NCBI GenBank assembly: GCA_022385755.1 | Contig: MU278366.1 | Span: forward strand, 310,001-374,000 | Direction of reading: 5' to 3' | Length of the DNA stretch: 64,000 nucleotides | Origin: Trametopsis cervina | Taxonomy: Eukaryota; Basidiomycota; Agaricomycetes; Polyporales; Irpicaceae | Shown here: positions 24,017 to 34,723 of the stretch, piece by piece | Position numbering within the stretch: the first letter of the stretch is position 1 | How the letters are laid out: every line of letters starts with the position of its first letter | The notes under the pieces: model-generated | Databases searched by the model: none | What the model was told of the DNA's origin: nothing | Seen by the model: the letters and a program-made list of their open reading frames with translations, nothing else | Position numbers and translations under genes: made by a program

Positions 24017-25357
24017 TCACGCTCGCTTAGCAGCCTGTATTGCATAATTAGCAAAAGCACTCAGTAGTAAAACACTTTGAACGTACCCGTCCGCTTCGTG
24101 AGGTGGCAGCTGGCTTCGGGGCTGAAGTCGGCTTCTTCGCCGATACCTTCTTAGCTGCAGCAGGCTTGGCCTTCGTAGCAGAGCCACCCGTCACAGCCTA
24201 TAACACGCCACGCAGGGTTCAGTTAGATATGATAGAAGCAGTGAAGAATGGTGGTATGTACCTTCTTCGCGGAATCCCGACGGCTAGCTGTAGTCGCCTT
24301 CTTAACAGGGGCGGCCTTCTTTGCTGGTGCTTTCTTGACCTCAGCCTTTGCAGGGGCTTTGGCAGCTTTGGCTTTCGGAGCAGCAGGCGCTTTGACGGCG
24401 GCAGGCTTCTTAGCCGCCGGTTTAGATGCAGGTTTAGCAGCGGCCTTGGTCGGGGCCTTCTCTTTTACGACAGGCTTCTTCGTGGTGACCGTCTTGGAGG
24501 CAGGTTTGGCAGCTGGCTTAGCTGGCTTAGCTGGCTTTGCCTTAGCAGGAGCAGGCTTAGCTACCGGCTTGGCCGGTTTCGTCGCGGTCTTCGATTCGGG
24601 CTTGTTCTAAAAGTTGAGAATCAGTACGATTCACGGATTGAGATTACTTCTGTAATATACCTCTTTGGCGGCCACATCAGGACGAACCTTGGGCGCGAGT
24701 TTAACACGTCCAGAGGGACCTATTATGATGGTTGAGCACGGATCAAGGTATATGTAGAGATAGGCCTACCCTTGGGAAGGACGAAGATTTGCTTGTCCGC
24801 GCCGGAACTGATGGCCTTGCTGAGCTGTGTAACCTGAGCATTGCCCAGTTCAAGCTTGTAGGTCTCCTCGACATATCTACATAACGCTCAGATTAATATA
24901 CTGATGGTCAATCAAGAGGGATGGACGGACTTCTTGATTTGGGGACGGGAGACACCGGATCGGGCATCTTCAGGGTGCGCGGTGATACATTCCTGCAAAA
25001 ACCAAAAATATGTCAGTAATGATACTTTAGAGTATACATTCACTCGTATTGAAGTGTTGGATATTGTTGAGAGTACTGTACGAGTCCAGCAGGGGTGTAC
25101 GGCAAGATGTGGCGCGCGGGATCGCACATGCCCTCCGCCCTACCCCTTTTGGATGTATCGGTCGCAACAGCCACCACACAACGCGCAAAGGCCGAGCAAG
25201 GTCCACAAGCAGCGGCAAGGTAGTGCATAGAGTGTTTTCGAGTACTTACTTTAATCATATCGATCCAGGAAGGATGGGCAGCCGCAGGGCGAGCCGCAGC
25301 CTTCTTGGCCGCGGCAGACTTGGTGGCAGTTGCCGTCTTGGTTTTTGTTACTGCCAT
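24017..25357 (-). CDS. Linker histone H1
   Basis: Binds linker DNA at the nucleosome dyad and compacts chromatin. The ATG at 25357 starts MAVTKTKTATATKSAAAKKA, a basic N-terminal tail. The H15 winged-helix domain follows across several exons: HPSWIDMIK, ECITAHPEDARSGVSRPQIKK, YVEETYKLELGNAQVTQLSK, AISSGADKQIFVLPKG and PSGRVKLAPK. The C-terminal tail is almost pure Lys/Ala/Pro, with AKPAKPAKPAAKPA-type repeats, and ends on a tiny last exon reading AAKRA before TGA at 24017-24019. Length (about 260-270 residues) and composition fit fungal H1. At least six introns interrupt it, unlike animal H1 genes. The Ala/Lys-rich repeats give strong open frames on the opposite strand, which are shadows. Confidence 0.92.
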
Positions 25358-26043
25358 CGCTGTTGTTGTTGTGTTATGGAAGAGACTACGCTGTGAACTA
25401 TTTGTGAGAGGTTCCGATGTGCAGTACTGGAGGGCTAAGGCGAGAAACTGGGACGGGACGGAGGATGATAGTGGTTGAGGAGAAAGAGGTGTTGAAACTC
25501 CGAGCGCGTCGAGAGCAGTCAACAAACTGTATTCATGGATCACGTGAGACGTTCAACGGTCGTGTGGTGCGAGTCATGCTCCAAGTGCACGGAACCTTTC
25601 GCACACTCCTATATGTGTCCATAACCTCGATGGGACGTGGCTGCGACCCTGCAGTAGAGTGGTAGGCGTCCGACATCACACAAGGGTCGTCGTCAACGTC
25701 CACCGCATTGAAGGCGTCCTTTGTGCCCCTTTCGAGAGCTAAATTTTGAAACAATGGATGATTAACGTGTGTTACTGTGTACTCTATCGAATCCAAGTTG
25801 CAGAACAATTATTCTCTTCCTCCCTAGTGTGTAGTAAGTCGTGTTGTGCGGTGTACCCTACAGAGACGCGTATTACATGGTTGCCTAAAGTAGAACGCGT
25901 TGTGCGCCCACCGCGTTGGATCTCGCGTTTGAATCTGATGCATTTTACACGTGATGCGCTTCTACTGCCGCTCAACGGCTCGGAATGACCCGCACTTCAG
26001 CTTCAGCTCATTCGCAGCCACACAGTAGCCCTCGAGACTGGCA
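25358..26043. promoter_or_regulatory. Divergent promoter region between histone H1 and MZM1
   Basis: 686 nt separating a minus-strand and a plus-strand start. I see no gene in it. A 91-codon minus-strand frame at 25533-25808 lacks recognisable motifs. Confidence 0.45.
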
Positions 26044-26528
26044 ATGTCTGTGACCTCATCGCTACAGGCGTCGGCTCGCGCAGCCTACAGAGAGCTTCTA
26101 CGAGCGTCGGCTGTGACATTCGCAGGAGATACGCCAGTGCGCAATGGTGAGTCAAACCACTACACGTATGGCGAACTCACTAACAAGTGGCTAGCATTCA
26201 AGCTAAAGATGCGTACAGAAATCATGCCTAATGCTTCAGTTACAGAACCAGAAGAGTTCACGGCGAAAGTAACATTGGCGAAAGAGATTGCTGACGTCCT
26301 GCGTAAAAACGTTGTTCAAGCTCGCAAGTCTCAGACGGAGGAAGCTTGGAGTGCGTGAATGACGTCTTCCCTAGGGTTCCTTGTATTGACTTTTGATATT
26401 CTTCAGGTCTGAACATAACGAAGGATACAGAACTTGGTGATAATGACAGCATAAAGAAGCCACCGGTCGTGCAACCTAATCCCAACTCGAGAAGGCAGCG
26501 AACGAAGTGTGTAGCTTTTATTCATTAA
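26044..26528 (+). CDS. MZM1: MZM1, mitochondrial LYR-motif chaperone of the Rieske iron-sulfur protein
   Basis: Mzm1 (human LYRM7) is a matrix chaperone that stabilises the Rieske protein before it enters complex III. The ATG at 26044 starts MSVTSSLQASARAAYRELLRASAVTFAGD: the YREL segment is the LYR-type motif and FAGD the conserved Phe. The helices continue as PNASVTEPEEF, TLAKEIADVLRKNVVQARK. The intron at about 26351-26405 joins EEAW to SLNITKDTELGDNDSIKK; TELGDNDSIK is a signature of this family. Translation stops with TAA at 26526-26528, about 33 nt before the ATG of the next same-strand gene. An alternative 51-nt GT-AG intron (26511-26561) would remove the stop and join the two genes in frame, so the C-terminus is open to question. 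Confidence 0.83.
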
Positions 26529-26561
26529 CATTTCCTCTGTTAATCCCACGTTCTAAACCAG

Positions 26562-27119
26562 ATGTTCTTAATTAGCGTATCTGTAGATTATACCCCCGAT
26601 AATATCACATCCTCTTCTTCTGAAACTCCTGCCCCTGCGACTGTGCCACGTTACTACTCACAACTGAAGAAGGCGCACAAAGGCCGCGAGGTGCCCGAAA
26701 TCCGAGAGGAGGACTTAGAAGAAGCGTTTGTCAGAGGTGAGTCGTCATGATTATACACTCAGATGGAGTTTTATCTTTCGATAGGCAGTGGTCCCGGCGG
26801 CCAGTCCATCAACAAAACCGAGAACAACGTGCAACTACTTCACAAGCCGACAGGAATTCGTGTCACTTGCCAACAAACACGGTCTTTGTCTGAAAATAGA
26901 ACCATCGCTCGCAAGATACTCCGCGATAAGGTTCGTCCCTGGCCGTCCTGTATCCGGCCGCTCTCTGACAGGGCAATACAGCTGGACAAGCTGTATAACC
27001 CGGGCCTCTCGAGACAGGAACTCAAGAGGGCTAAGCAGGTTGAGAGAGAGCGAAGACGACGCAAGAAGGCAAAGAAGAAGGACAAAGAGAAGCAAGCGAG
27101 CGTCGGCGTAGACGAATGA
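26562..27119 (+). CDS. GGQ-domain peptide chain release factor-like protein (MTRFR/C12orf65 type)
   Basis: Short class I release-factor homologue carrying only the peptidyl-tRNA hydrolase domain. Such proteins rescue stalled mitochondrial ribosomes. The ATG at 26562 begins [14 protein letters not shown] and continues to [18 protein letters not shown] short intron (about 26735-26784) is followed by [20 protein letters not shown], with the catalytic GGQ and the following S-x-N-K typical of the family. Then come [30 protein letters not shown], a second intron (about 26930-26988), and [16 protein letters not shown] with a strongly basic tail, stop at 27117-27119. The codon-recognition domains of normal RF1/RF2 are absent, as in MTRFR. 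The N-terminus is not a good mitochondrial presequence, which weakens this start; see MZM1 for a possible upstream exon. Confidence 0.82.
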
Positions 27120-28706
27120 GTGTCCTTGCAGTGTCTGGCTTACCAAATACAATAGGGAATATCTCAATGTCATCTAAGGCGGCACCAATCGGAACAAAAG
27201 CTTCTTGATCGTCTGCAGGTGGAAATGCCAATCAACTGGCCAGGGCACTTCAAGATACCAGCTGAGTTTTGCAGAGCTATAGCCATCTTGAACACTACAG
27301 CACTACAAATTCGGCTGCAGTCCTGCGATGCTGACAAGGATGGTGTTCTGTAGGTTCCTGACGCGGAGACAACGATAGATCTCTCCGGGACTTCCACAAG
27401 TCCGTCGAAGTGCTGACCAACCCGTGGATGGTCGCCCCGTTTTCCGTCTTTCGCAGTATCCATTCATGCTTGGGTTCGACTTCTCATTCGCTTTGCCAAG
27501 TCGCCCAAAAGGAAGCAGGAGACGCTGAACACATCCTTGCGCAACTCATTCGTACTGTGTTGTGTTACCTTGGGTATGCACCTTATAGACCTAAGGTTGA
27601 AGAGACAAACGAAAGGGCAGTGATTTCGTCTTGCGAGTGACAATGCTGAGTCCCTCTAACTTCCCGAGGCTGTGGACTTGTCCTTGACTTCCTACCCTCG
27701 AAGCTTTTTAGAGGTCTCCGTTCTCCCGATATTATCGACTCGGACCCGCTGGCGTTAGCAGTAGCCTTCGAATCCACACAGGCAGTAGCTTCGCACGACC
27801 TAGGTGGTCCTACAGGCCTCAAGATGGCCCAGGTCAAGCACGCCACTGAGCTTTTGACTAATCGACTGCAGCTCTCCCGTTGGCCTCTATCATGGGTCGG
27901 GCAGAAGTGGAAAGAATGTGCGGGCCGGACCTTCTCTCTGAAAGCAGGTCCAACATCTCACAACCCTCCACTACAAATTCCCGACCATTGCTCTCTTTTA
28001 TACTGATAGAAGGCCTTCGACGAAGCCATGATTACAAAGTCTTACGAAGTAAGGAGCTCTGCCTCCGCACGAATGCTGCTACTCTCATGGTCAAGAAGTA
28101 AGAACCTGGAAACATAGCCTTCTCACGGTACTAGTATGTTTATTCGATAGCTCCCTGGTTTGAGGTGGTTTGAGGTGCCTGGGCTGCTACTGGTTGGTAT
28201 CCGCGAGCCTACAAGGTCATGGAGACCACTGCTCGACCAGCTTGGCTATCTCCGGAAGGCTAACTGTGAAGTTGGCATTTGTCAGTTTGGATGTTCGCAG
28301 AGTGACAACCGCCCGCCGTCTGCCACATCACCTTTTCGTGTTGGTGTTGATGTAAATATGCAGTACAATGTCTCCTCAGCGAGCACAGCCGCCTTGCATT
28401 TGTTGGCCATAATTCGTCTGCCTCGTATAGATTATTGTACAGGCCATGAACGGGTTTGAAGATTTTCGTGGTTTATCTCGCGGGGAATCCATCAGTTGAT
28501 CTACCGCTGCATGACAAGCCTGATGGCTCCGTCGCTGTCACCGATATTTCGGTTACTGTAACAGCACTACGTTCCCGCCACGACACTTCCTCTTTGCCTC
28601 CATCTCTTACCAACAGACTCTATCGTATGCCTCGCAGCGTATCGTAAAGCAGAGCTTGAACGAACTATACCCTGCAATATCTACCGACCCTAACGAACCC
28701 AAATAC
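27120..28706. other. 1.6-kb interval with no assignable gene
   Basis: Between the release-factor-like gene and SKT5. Plus-strand frames at 27410-27640 (TNPWMVAPFSVFRSIHSC) and 27824-28101 look somewhat protein-like but are broken by stops, lack good splice borders and match no family I know. They may be a decayed gene or chance. The last 500 nt should hold the SKT5 promoter; a pyrimidine-rich stretch occurs near 28580-28620. A 10-nt direct doublet (GGTTTGAGGT twice) is at about 28156-28175. Confidence 0.35.
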
Positions 28707-31116
28707 ATGGCAGAACAACCTGCCTATGGTGGCGGAGGACATCATCGTCAACCGTCTGCTGCAGAAGATGAACTGGACACGCTGGCATACTATTCACAGG
28801 ATGATTTAGATGCGGATGTCCTACAGCCTCCAAATACCTGTGAGTACACGAACATTTCATCTGTTCGTGTGAGTGTGGTCTCCATACGAGACACTCACAA
28901 TGCACCATTCCAGCTGCACTTTATTCTCAGCAAAACCGTTCAGTACCAAACCTGCACCCCAATCACCCTCATGAAAGAGTTCCACGACATAGCAACACAT
29001 TGGACCCGACACCGCCTCCTCCGCCGTACGATGCAACTGCTGCGCTGGACAGATTCAGTGCCCTTCACGTCAGCGACCCAATAACCCGTGGAGGCAGTGC
29101 AATGGCCACACGGCCGGAACCCGCAGATATGGTCCCCCGCGCTGGATCTTCAATGTCAATGCGACCACCTCAGCAACATCGCATGGGTCTTCTGCACGGT
29201 CCTGGACCCAATCTCGCTCGCATCCCACAAGGGCAGGCACCTCCAGACCCTCGGTTCAGTGACACTGCATCAGTACGATCTGGGCATAGCGGACAAAGCG
29301 CATACTACAGCGCGCATCCGGAGAGGGCTGAATCACTGTATGAAGGAGATCGAGGCAGCACATATTCCTACGAGTCGCCTGCCGGTTACGGGCCTCAAGA
29401 CGGATATGCTGGCTCGACTACTGCAAGTCCTGCACGCCGATACCCGCCTCCGCAAGGCTGGCAAGGTCCTCCACAAGGGTATGCTGGAGGGCCACCGCCT
29501 CAACAGGGATATCCAGCTGGTCCTCCACCTCAGAACTTCAATCCTCTATATGCGGCTGCTTCAAATGTGCTTGGAATGGGTCCACCTCCCGGTGCAATGC
29601 CACCTATGCAGACGACACCATATCCCGGACAACCGTCCCTTGCTTATGCTCCGAGCAGGACAGCATCCTTACCTGTCAGCCAATCAGGAGAGTTTATACC
29701 GCCGTATCCCCCAGCTCCTCCTCCCTCAGGCTATCCAGGCGGCGCATCTCTCATGCGTGGGCCATCAGTCGCGTCGACCTCGACAGGCTCCGGGTCTTCA
29801 ATCGCCCCTCCGCCGTCCTCCATTTCCCCGCCTTCAACCATCTCCGAGGAGGCAGAGATCATACGCCGCCCTCCGATACAACGCGCGGGTACTTCGGGGA
29901 TAGTCTCTATGCGGCCTGACAAGTCGAAGGCCATCGATCTCACTGCACCGCCGTACACCAAACAGTACATCGACCAGTACCGTCAACGTATCAAGGACGA
30001 TCCTGACCCGGAAGCACATTTCCAGTATGCAAAGTATCTCATCGACGCCGCGCGCAAAATCGGAGCAGATGCCAAGGACCAGCGGGCGGTGAAGAAGTAC
30101 CGGGACTCGCTCATTGCGGAGTCGCTCAAGGTCGTACGACGGCTCGCGACGCAGGGTGACGCGTACGCCGAAGCTCAGTTCTTCCTAGCGAACTGCCACG
30201 GGACAGGAATGCTCGGACTCCAGGTGGATCACGAACGCGCATACCATCTGTACCTGCAAGCCGCCAAGCAGAGCCACGCGGCGGCTTGTTACCGTGTTGC
30301 CGTTTGTAATGAGATCGGTGCTGGAACGCGAAGAGAGCCGCAGCGCGCCGCCGCGTTTTACAGCCGGGCGGCCTCACTCGGGGACACCGCCGCCATGTAC
30401 AAGCTGGGAGTCATTCTCCTCAGGGGCTCCCTCGGACAACCGGCTAACCCTCGGGATGCCGTCGGGTGGCTGAAACGAGCAGCAGAGCAAGCTGACGAAG
30501 AGAACCCGCATGCTCTCCACGAACTTGCGCTCCTCTATGAGAATCAAAACTCGGCTGTGGTCCCGTTCGATCCTCAGTACGCCAAGGAGCTGTACACAAG
30601 GGCAGGCCAGCTCGGTTACACCCACTCGCAGTTTAAGCTCGGACAGTGCTACGAGTACGGCGCGTTGACGTGCCCACTCGACCCGAAGCGATCCATCGCG
30701 TGGTACACCAAGGCCGCGGAGAAGGGGCATTCTGAGGCAGAGCTTGCGCTCAGCGGGTGGTATTTGACTGGCAGTGATAATGTGCTCAAGCAGAGCGATT
30801 CGGAGGCCTACTTGTGGGCGAGACGAGCTGCCAACAAGGGCTTGAGTAAGGCTGAGTACGCAGTGGGGTACTATGCTGAGGTTGGGATTGGTGTGAAGCA
30901 GGATATTGAGTTTGCGAAGCGTTGGTATATGCGTGCTGCTGGTGAGTCTCTACTGTCTCGCGATGTTCTGCAAGCGATCTAATGTCCCCTTTTATAGCCC
31001 AAGGAAACAAACGTGCGATGAACCGCCTAACGGAGATGAAGAGGACTGGAAACAAACGGCAGCAGATGGCGCGGCCGACGCGACAGGATGCAAAGGAGGA
31101 ATGCGTGATAGCATAG
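28707..31116 (+). CDS. SKT5: Chitin synthase III activator SKT5/CHS4-like, Sel1-repeat protein with CaaX end
   Basis: Activates and anchors class IV chitin synthase (Chs3) at sites of wall growth. Three exons (28707-28839, 28914-30941, 30998-31116) join in phase and give 759 residues. The N-terminal 300 residues are disordered and rich in Pro, Gly, Tyr and Gln (PPPPPYDATAALDRFSALHV; several PPQGY/PPQQG repeats). The C-terminal half is a run of Sel1-like repeats from about 29950: PEAHFQYAKYLIDAARKIG, AYAEAQFFLANCHGTGMLGL, AACYRVAVCNEIGAGT, AAMYKLGVILLRGSLG, HALHELALLYENQ, SQFKLGQCYEYGAL, AELALSGWYLTGS, AEYAVGYYAEVGIGV. The last exon ends in a basic segment and CVIA, a prenylation (CaaX) motif; prenylation of yeast Chs4 is known. 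The start at 28707 is the first ATG of the exon in frame. Confidence 0.9.
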
Positions 31117-31363
31117 TCGAAACCCTCCACTAATTCTCGATAATCTTGTATTTCTCCACTGAACGACCTGTTGACGACCGCTGGCATCGAACTGGCGATG
31201 ATGATGTTTCTCTTGAGCGTCTCTTTATTTATCTTCGTCCTCGATTGCGATCGTACAGAGTCTGTGATAAGCTCGCTGAGCCTGGCCTGAGTTAGATCTC
31301 GACCAACAACACCGCCGACACTCATCCATCTTGTCTTTTTGTCATTAGCTTAATCCACGAGTA

Positions 31364-32151
31364 ATGGCAGACGAGGAAGTAAGTCGCCCTTTGAGATCGC
31401 AAGCGTTGGATGCCAATCACCGGCCGGTGGCACTTACAAAACGCGTCAGCAATCCCTCCTAGAATCGCTGGACCTCCAGCAGTTGAACTGCCTCAACGAG
31501 AACACGGAGCACAACCTCAAGGAGATCCTTGCTCTCAGGAGACAAAACAAGAGCGCGTCGTACCTGCTAAGCGACGCCGACGAGCAGCTGCTGCTCAACA
31601 TCCCCGTGCGTACCACCCACGCCACTCCGTCCCGCTCAATGTACAATACGCAAGCCCAACTCACCTCGGACCTGCTTTAGTTCGTGCGCTCCGTGCGCAT
31701 CAAGTCCATTGTTATCCGCAGCTCCGGTGAGCCCGGCCAACGTCCGCGCACGATCAAGCTCTTCATCAACCGGCCCTCGCTCGGGTTCGACGACGTGCAG
31801 GACGCGGAGGAGCCAAACGCGGCGCAGATCATCGAGCTCACGGACGACCAGGTCGAGCAGGGGAAGAAGATCCCGTTGCGGTTCGTGAGGTTCCAGAACG
31901 TCGCGAGTGTGCATGTATGTGTTTTGTTTTGCATTCGGACGCGTGAGTTGCGTGGCTAATTAGGTGACGTAGATATTTGTAGCGACGAATGGAGGAGACG
32001 ATGAGACGAGAATTGATGCGATAGATATTTTCGGATCGGTAGCAAGGTGAGCGCAGACTTTACCTCTTAGAGAACGGTTCGTTGCTAACGGGGACGTGTC
32101 TGCAGCGGAAGCAAGGACCTCAGTGCGCTCAGAGAGGTTGAGGAGGCATAA
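31364..32151 (+). CDS. PITH domain protein (PITHD1 / thioredoxin-like C-terminal domain family)
   Basis: The PITH domain binds the proteasome in thioredoxin-like TXNL1; stand-alone versions (PITHD1) are conserved across eukaryotes. Five exons join in phase: 31364-31378 (MADEE), 31450-31605, 31681-31914, 31973-32046 and 32106-32151, giving about 174 residues. Conserved segments are LDLQQLNCLNENTEHNLKEIL, SYLLSDADEQLLLNIPF, VRIKSIVIRS, RPRTIKLFINRPSLGFDD, AAQIIELTDDQV and PLRFVRFQNVASVHIFVATN, then DAIDIFGSVASGSKDLSALREVEEA at the end. No thioredoxin domain precedes it, since the first exon encodes only five residues. The 247 nt upstream of the ATG, down from SKT5, would hold the promoter. Confidence 0.88.
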
Positions 32152-32256
32152 GCAATGTACAACGTAAAACGCAGCAAAATGTATTAATTAGCTCCACGCC
32201 GAGCGAACTATGGAGAGTGTGTATCATATGATATGGATATTACCCAGCACCACATG

Positions 32257-34074
32257 CTATTTGCCTTCCAGCTGCAGCCACATGTTCCATCGTCTCCTCT
32301 CCTCCGCATCGCCTTCAAACTTGAAGTTCACCTCTTTGATCTCCGAGAACCCTTCGTCGAGCTTCGGTGGTTCGTATGCATTTCGGAAGCTCGTAAAGGC
32401 CATGTATCCCACTAACTCGCGTTTGGGCTGTGAATTGCATGCGACGGTAATAATGAGACCAGGTATAATGAGTGATTGTGGTTCACGTACTGCTTTTATT
32501 GCAACAGAGTCGGGAAGATTATATGCTCGGTATAAGTTATTATGCCATGCTAGGTCTATCGACCCGTTAAACAGGAAACATCTACGATGCCGATAGTCAA
32601 CAGGTGGAATGAAGGTAGGACGGCCGTATTTCATACCGTATGCCCGCCTTGTATTTCTTCGCTAGGTCTACATAGTATTTCCTCGTTGTCTTATCCCGAT
32701 TCGTGTTGTCTACAGAGTATATACTCTGGTTAGTCATAATTCGACCAAACAAGTGGACAGTCCCAAACCTATGACACAGCTCTTCCCCTCCTTCAGAGTC
32801 TCCTCTGCCGCCTTGATACACTTCTCTCTCGTCCGGAGCGTATCCTGGTTGATATGGATGTATTCCGCGGGTTGAAAATGGGTGCTGTAGAACGTGGTCT
32901 TGCCCATGGCTGGATAGCCCACGAACAAGATGATTTCGGGAGGGGAGTTGGGAGGCGGGAGGAGTGGTGTTGAGGAGGGTGTTATGTGGGGTACTGTGTC
33001 AGAATATTCGCGTTAGAGGCGCACATATGAAAATGGAAGACAGGCAGCATACAATCTTGCGCAAGCGAAGCCACGTTGAATCCGGGGAGAGTATGCTCGG
33101 CTGGCTTGAGTTTCAGGAAGTACTCCTGGGGACATGGTGAGCGCCACACTTCATGACATAAACGTCCCAGCTCAACGCACCTCCGGGGTGAAGAACGGGA
33201 TCCCGACGTTCAGAGCCCACTTCCTGTCTGAGGAAGAATGGTCGCCTTTGCGACCCGCCGCATCTCCCACAAAAAACGAAGACTCCGTGTCTGCGCCACC
33301 AAGCATTAGAAACGATAAGTAGACGGCAATCAAGCGACGTACCAATGCGTACGCCCTGCTCTTCGAACATCCGCTGCACCTCATACCATATCCCCGGCAT
33401 AGGCTTCCGGAACCCGTCCTTCTCCGTAGCAGCGAATATATGGAACGGCACGTCCGGTATCTGTAATCATCGTTGGACGTCACATAACACGCTCTACGAG
33501 TTTAATCGTCGTGGCGCACCGCAGCTGCAATACTGGGTATCTTCTTCTTCCATCCCACAATCGCATTCTTGCCCCGCAAGGCCTGGTTGCTCACAATGAT
33601 AACCGAATATCTACATTCGAAGGCCTGACTTCAGACAGTCTCGCAGATTGAAGTCTCGCCACAACTCACCCATTCTCATGCACCTCCTTCAACTTCTTCG
33701 GCACCGCATTTCTCCACCACGTAAACGACGGATCCGCGTCCGACTTGACCTTCTTCCCATTCTTGAACGTCGACTCGATGAGGCATCCGTCCAGGTCGAA
33801 CGCGGCGATCTTGAGAGTCGGGACGGGCTCAAGGTGTACGCCGTGCAGGCACGACTTTGTTGGTCCGATGGGGGGCTCGATCCAGCGGAACGCGCCTGGG
33901 GCTTCTTGGGTGCTTGGGCCTGGTTTGGAGAATATGGGGAATACTGCGAAACGGAGAGTACGCGTTTCAGAGGTGCGGATGTGTGAAGGTAATTGCAAAC
34001 TCACATTTGGCGGATTTGGAGCCTTTATCTGGAACAACGGGGTCTACGTGATCCGCAGACCGTTTCCTTGACAT
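32257..34074 (-). CDS. PNK1: Bifunctional polynucleotide 5'-kinase / 3'-phosphatase (PNKP, Pnk1-like)
   Basis: Repairs DNA single-strand break ends by removing 3'-phosphates and adding 5'-phosphates. The ATG at 34074 starts [20 protein letters not shown], basic and likely nuclear. The HAD phosphatase half follows: [62 protein letters not shown] and [23 protein letters not shown], a hallmark of PNKP. Then FFTPEEYFLKL and the kinase half: [13 protein letters not shown] (Walker A), [58 protein letters not shown], and a C-terminal [23 protein letters not shown] ending at 32257. As in S. pombe Pnk1, no FHA domain is seen. The first HAD motif reads DLDGC rather than the usual DLDGT. About seven introns. 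Confidence 0.88.
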
Positions 34075-34723
34075 GACCGCTGAAAGGGACGAAAAATATG
34101 CGTGTGTGGGATGTGTGTGGCGGGTGAGGTATCCGCTGCTCTTGACTCGGAGATGATGGTACAATCGAAAAGAGAGGTACTGTGTGCTCATATGTTAGAT
34201 TTTGACCTCCAGACACGCCATAGAGTGATTTACACGAAAAGACGCGTCGTTTGAGTCGTGTTCTGTGTGACCGAGGTCGAATAAGGGTGAATATCACTTT
34301 GAGTCCGAGGCGGATATGACGGCACGTGCCACGACGCGTAATTTCGTGACTTTCTTCGAGATTGGTCCCGCCCGAGTGTCGTAGTTCTCTATTCCTCTGC
34401 CTTCATCTTCGTCTACCTTGCAGCATCCAAGTTCATCCATGGCTACACGAAATGAGGACTCGTGTGCATCTTTCACGCACCCCATCCCCATAATTGCGTC
34501 CGCTCGCAGCCCTGCACAAAAATAGGATCACAGCAGATGGTTACTACCGCGCGCTCCGAAACGGGCAGTGGCAACAACAAAGATCTCAACCTCGCAGTTA
34601 TTGACCGGGCATCGGCTAGCACAGCACTGATGACAACATGCTCGAACAACGCTCGCTCGCTTGCACCCTTAACGTTCGTCTCTTCCTCCCTCCTCGTCCA
34701 TCCACGGTCATTACAGCCCTCAC
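34075..34723. promoter_or_regulatory. Divergent promoter region between PNK1 and the GT8-like gene
   Basis: 649 nt between divergent starts. A 65-codon minus-strand frame with an ATG at 34491 is present but has no recognisable features and is not called. Confidence 0.4.

Noticed and set aside
24103..24735. Long plus-strand frames rich in Gly, Leu, Phe and Arg
   Set aside because: Shadows of the Lys/Ala/Pro-rich histone H1 tail.
34294..34491. 65-codon minus-strand frame starting MGMGCVKDAH, with a possible myristoylation or acylation signal
   Set aside because: No homology recalled, lies in a divergent promoter, and length is within chance expectation.
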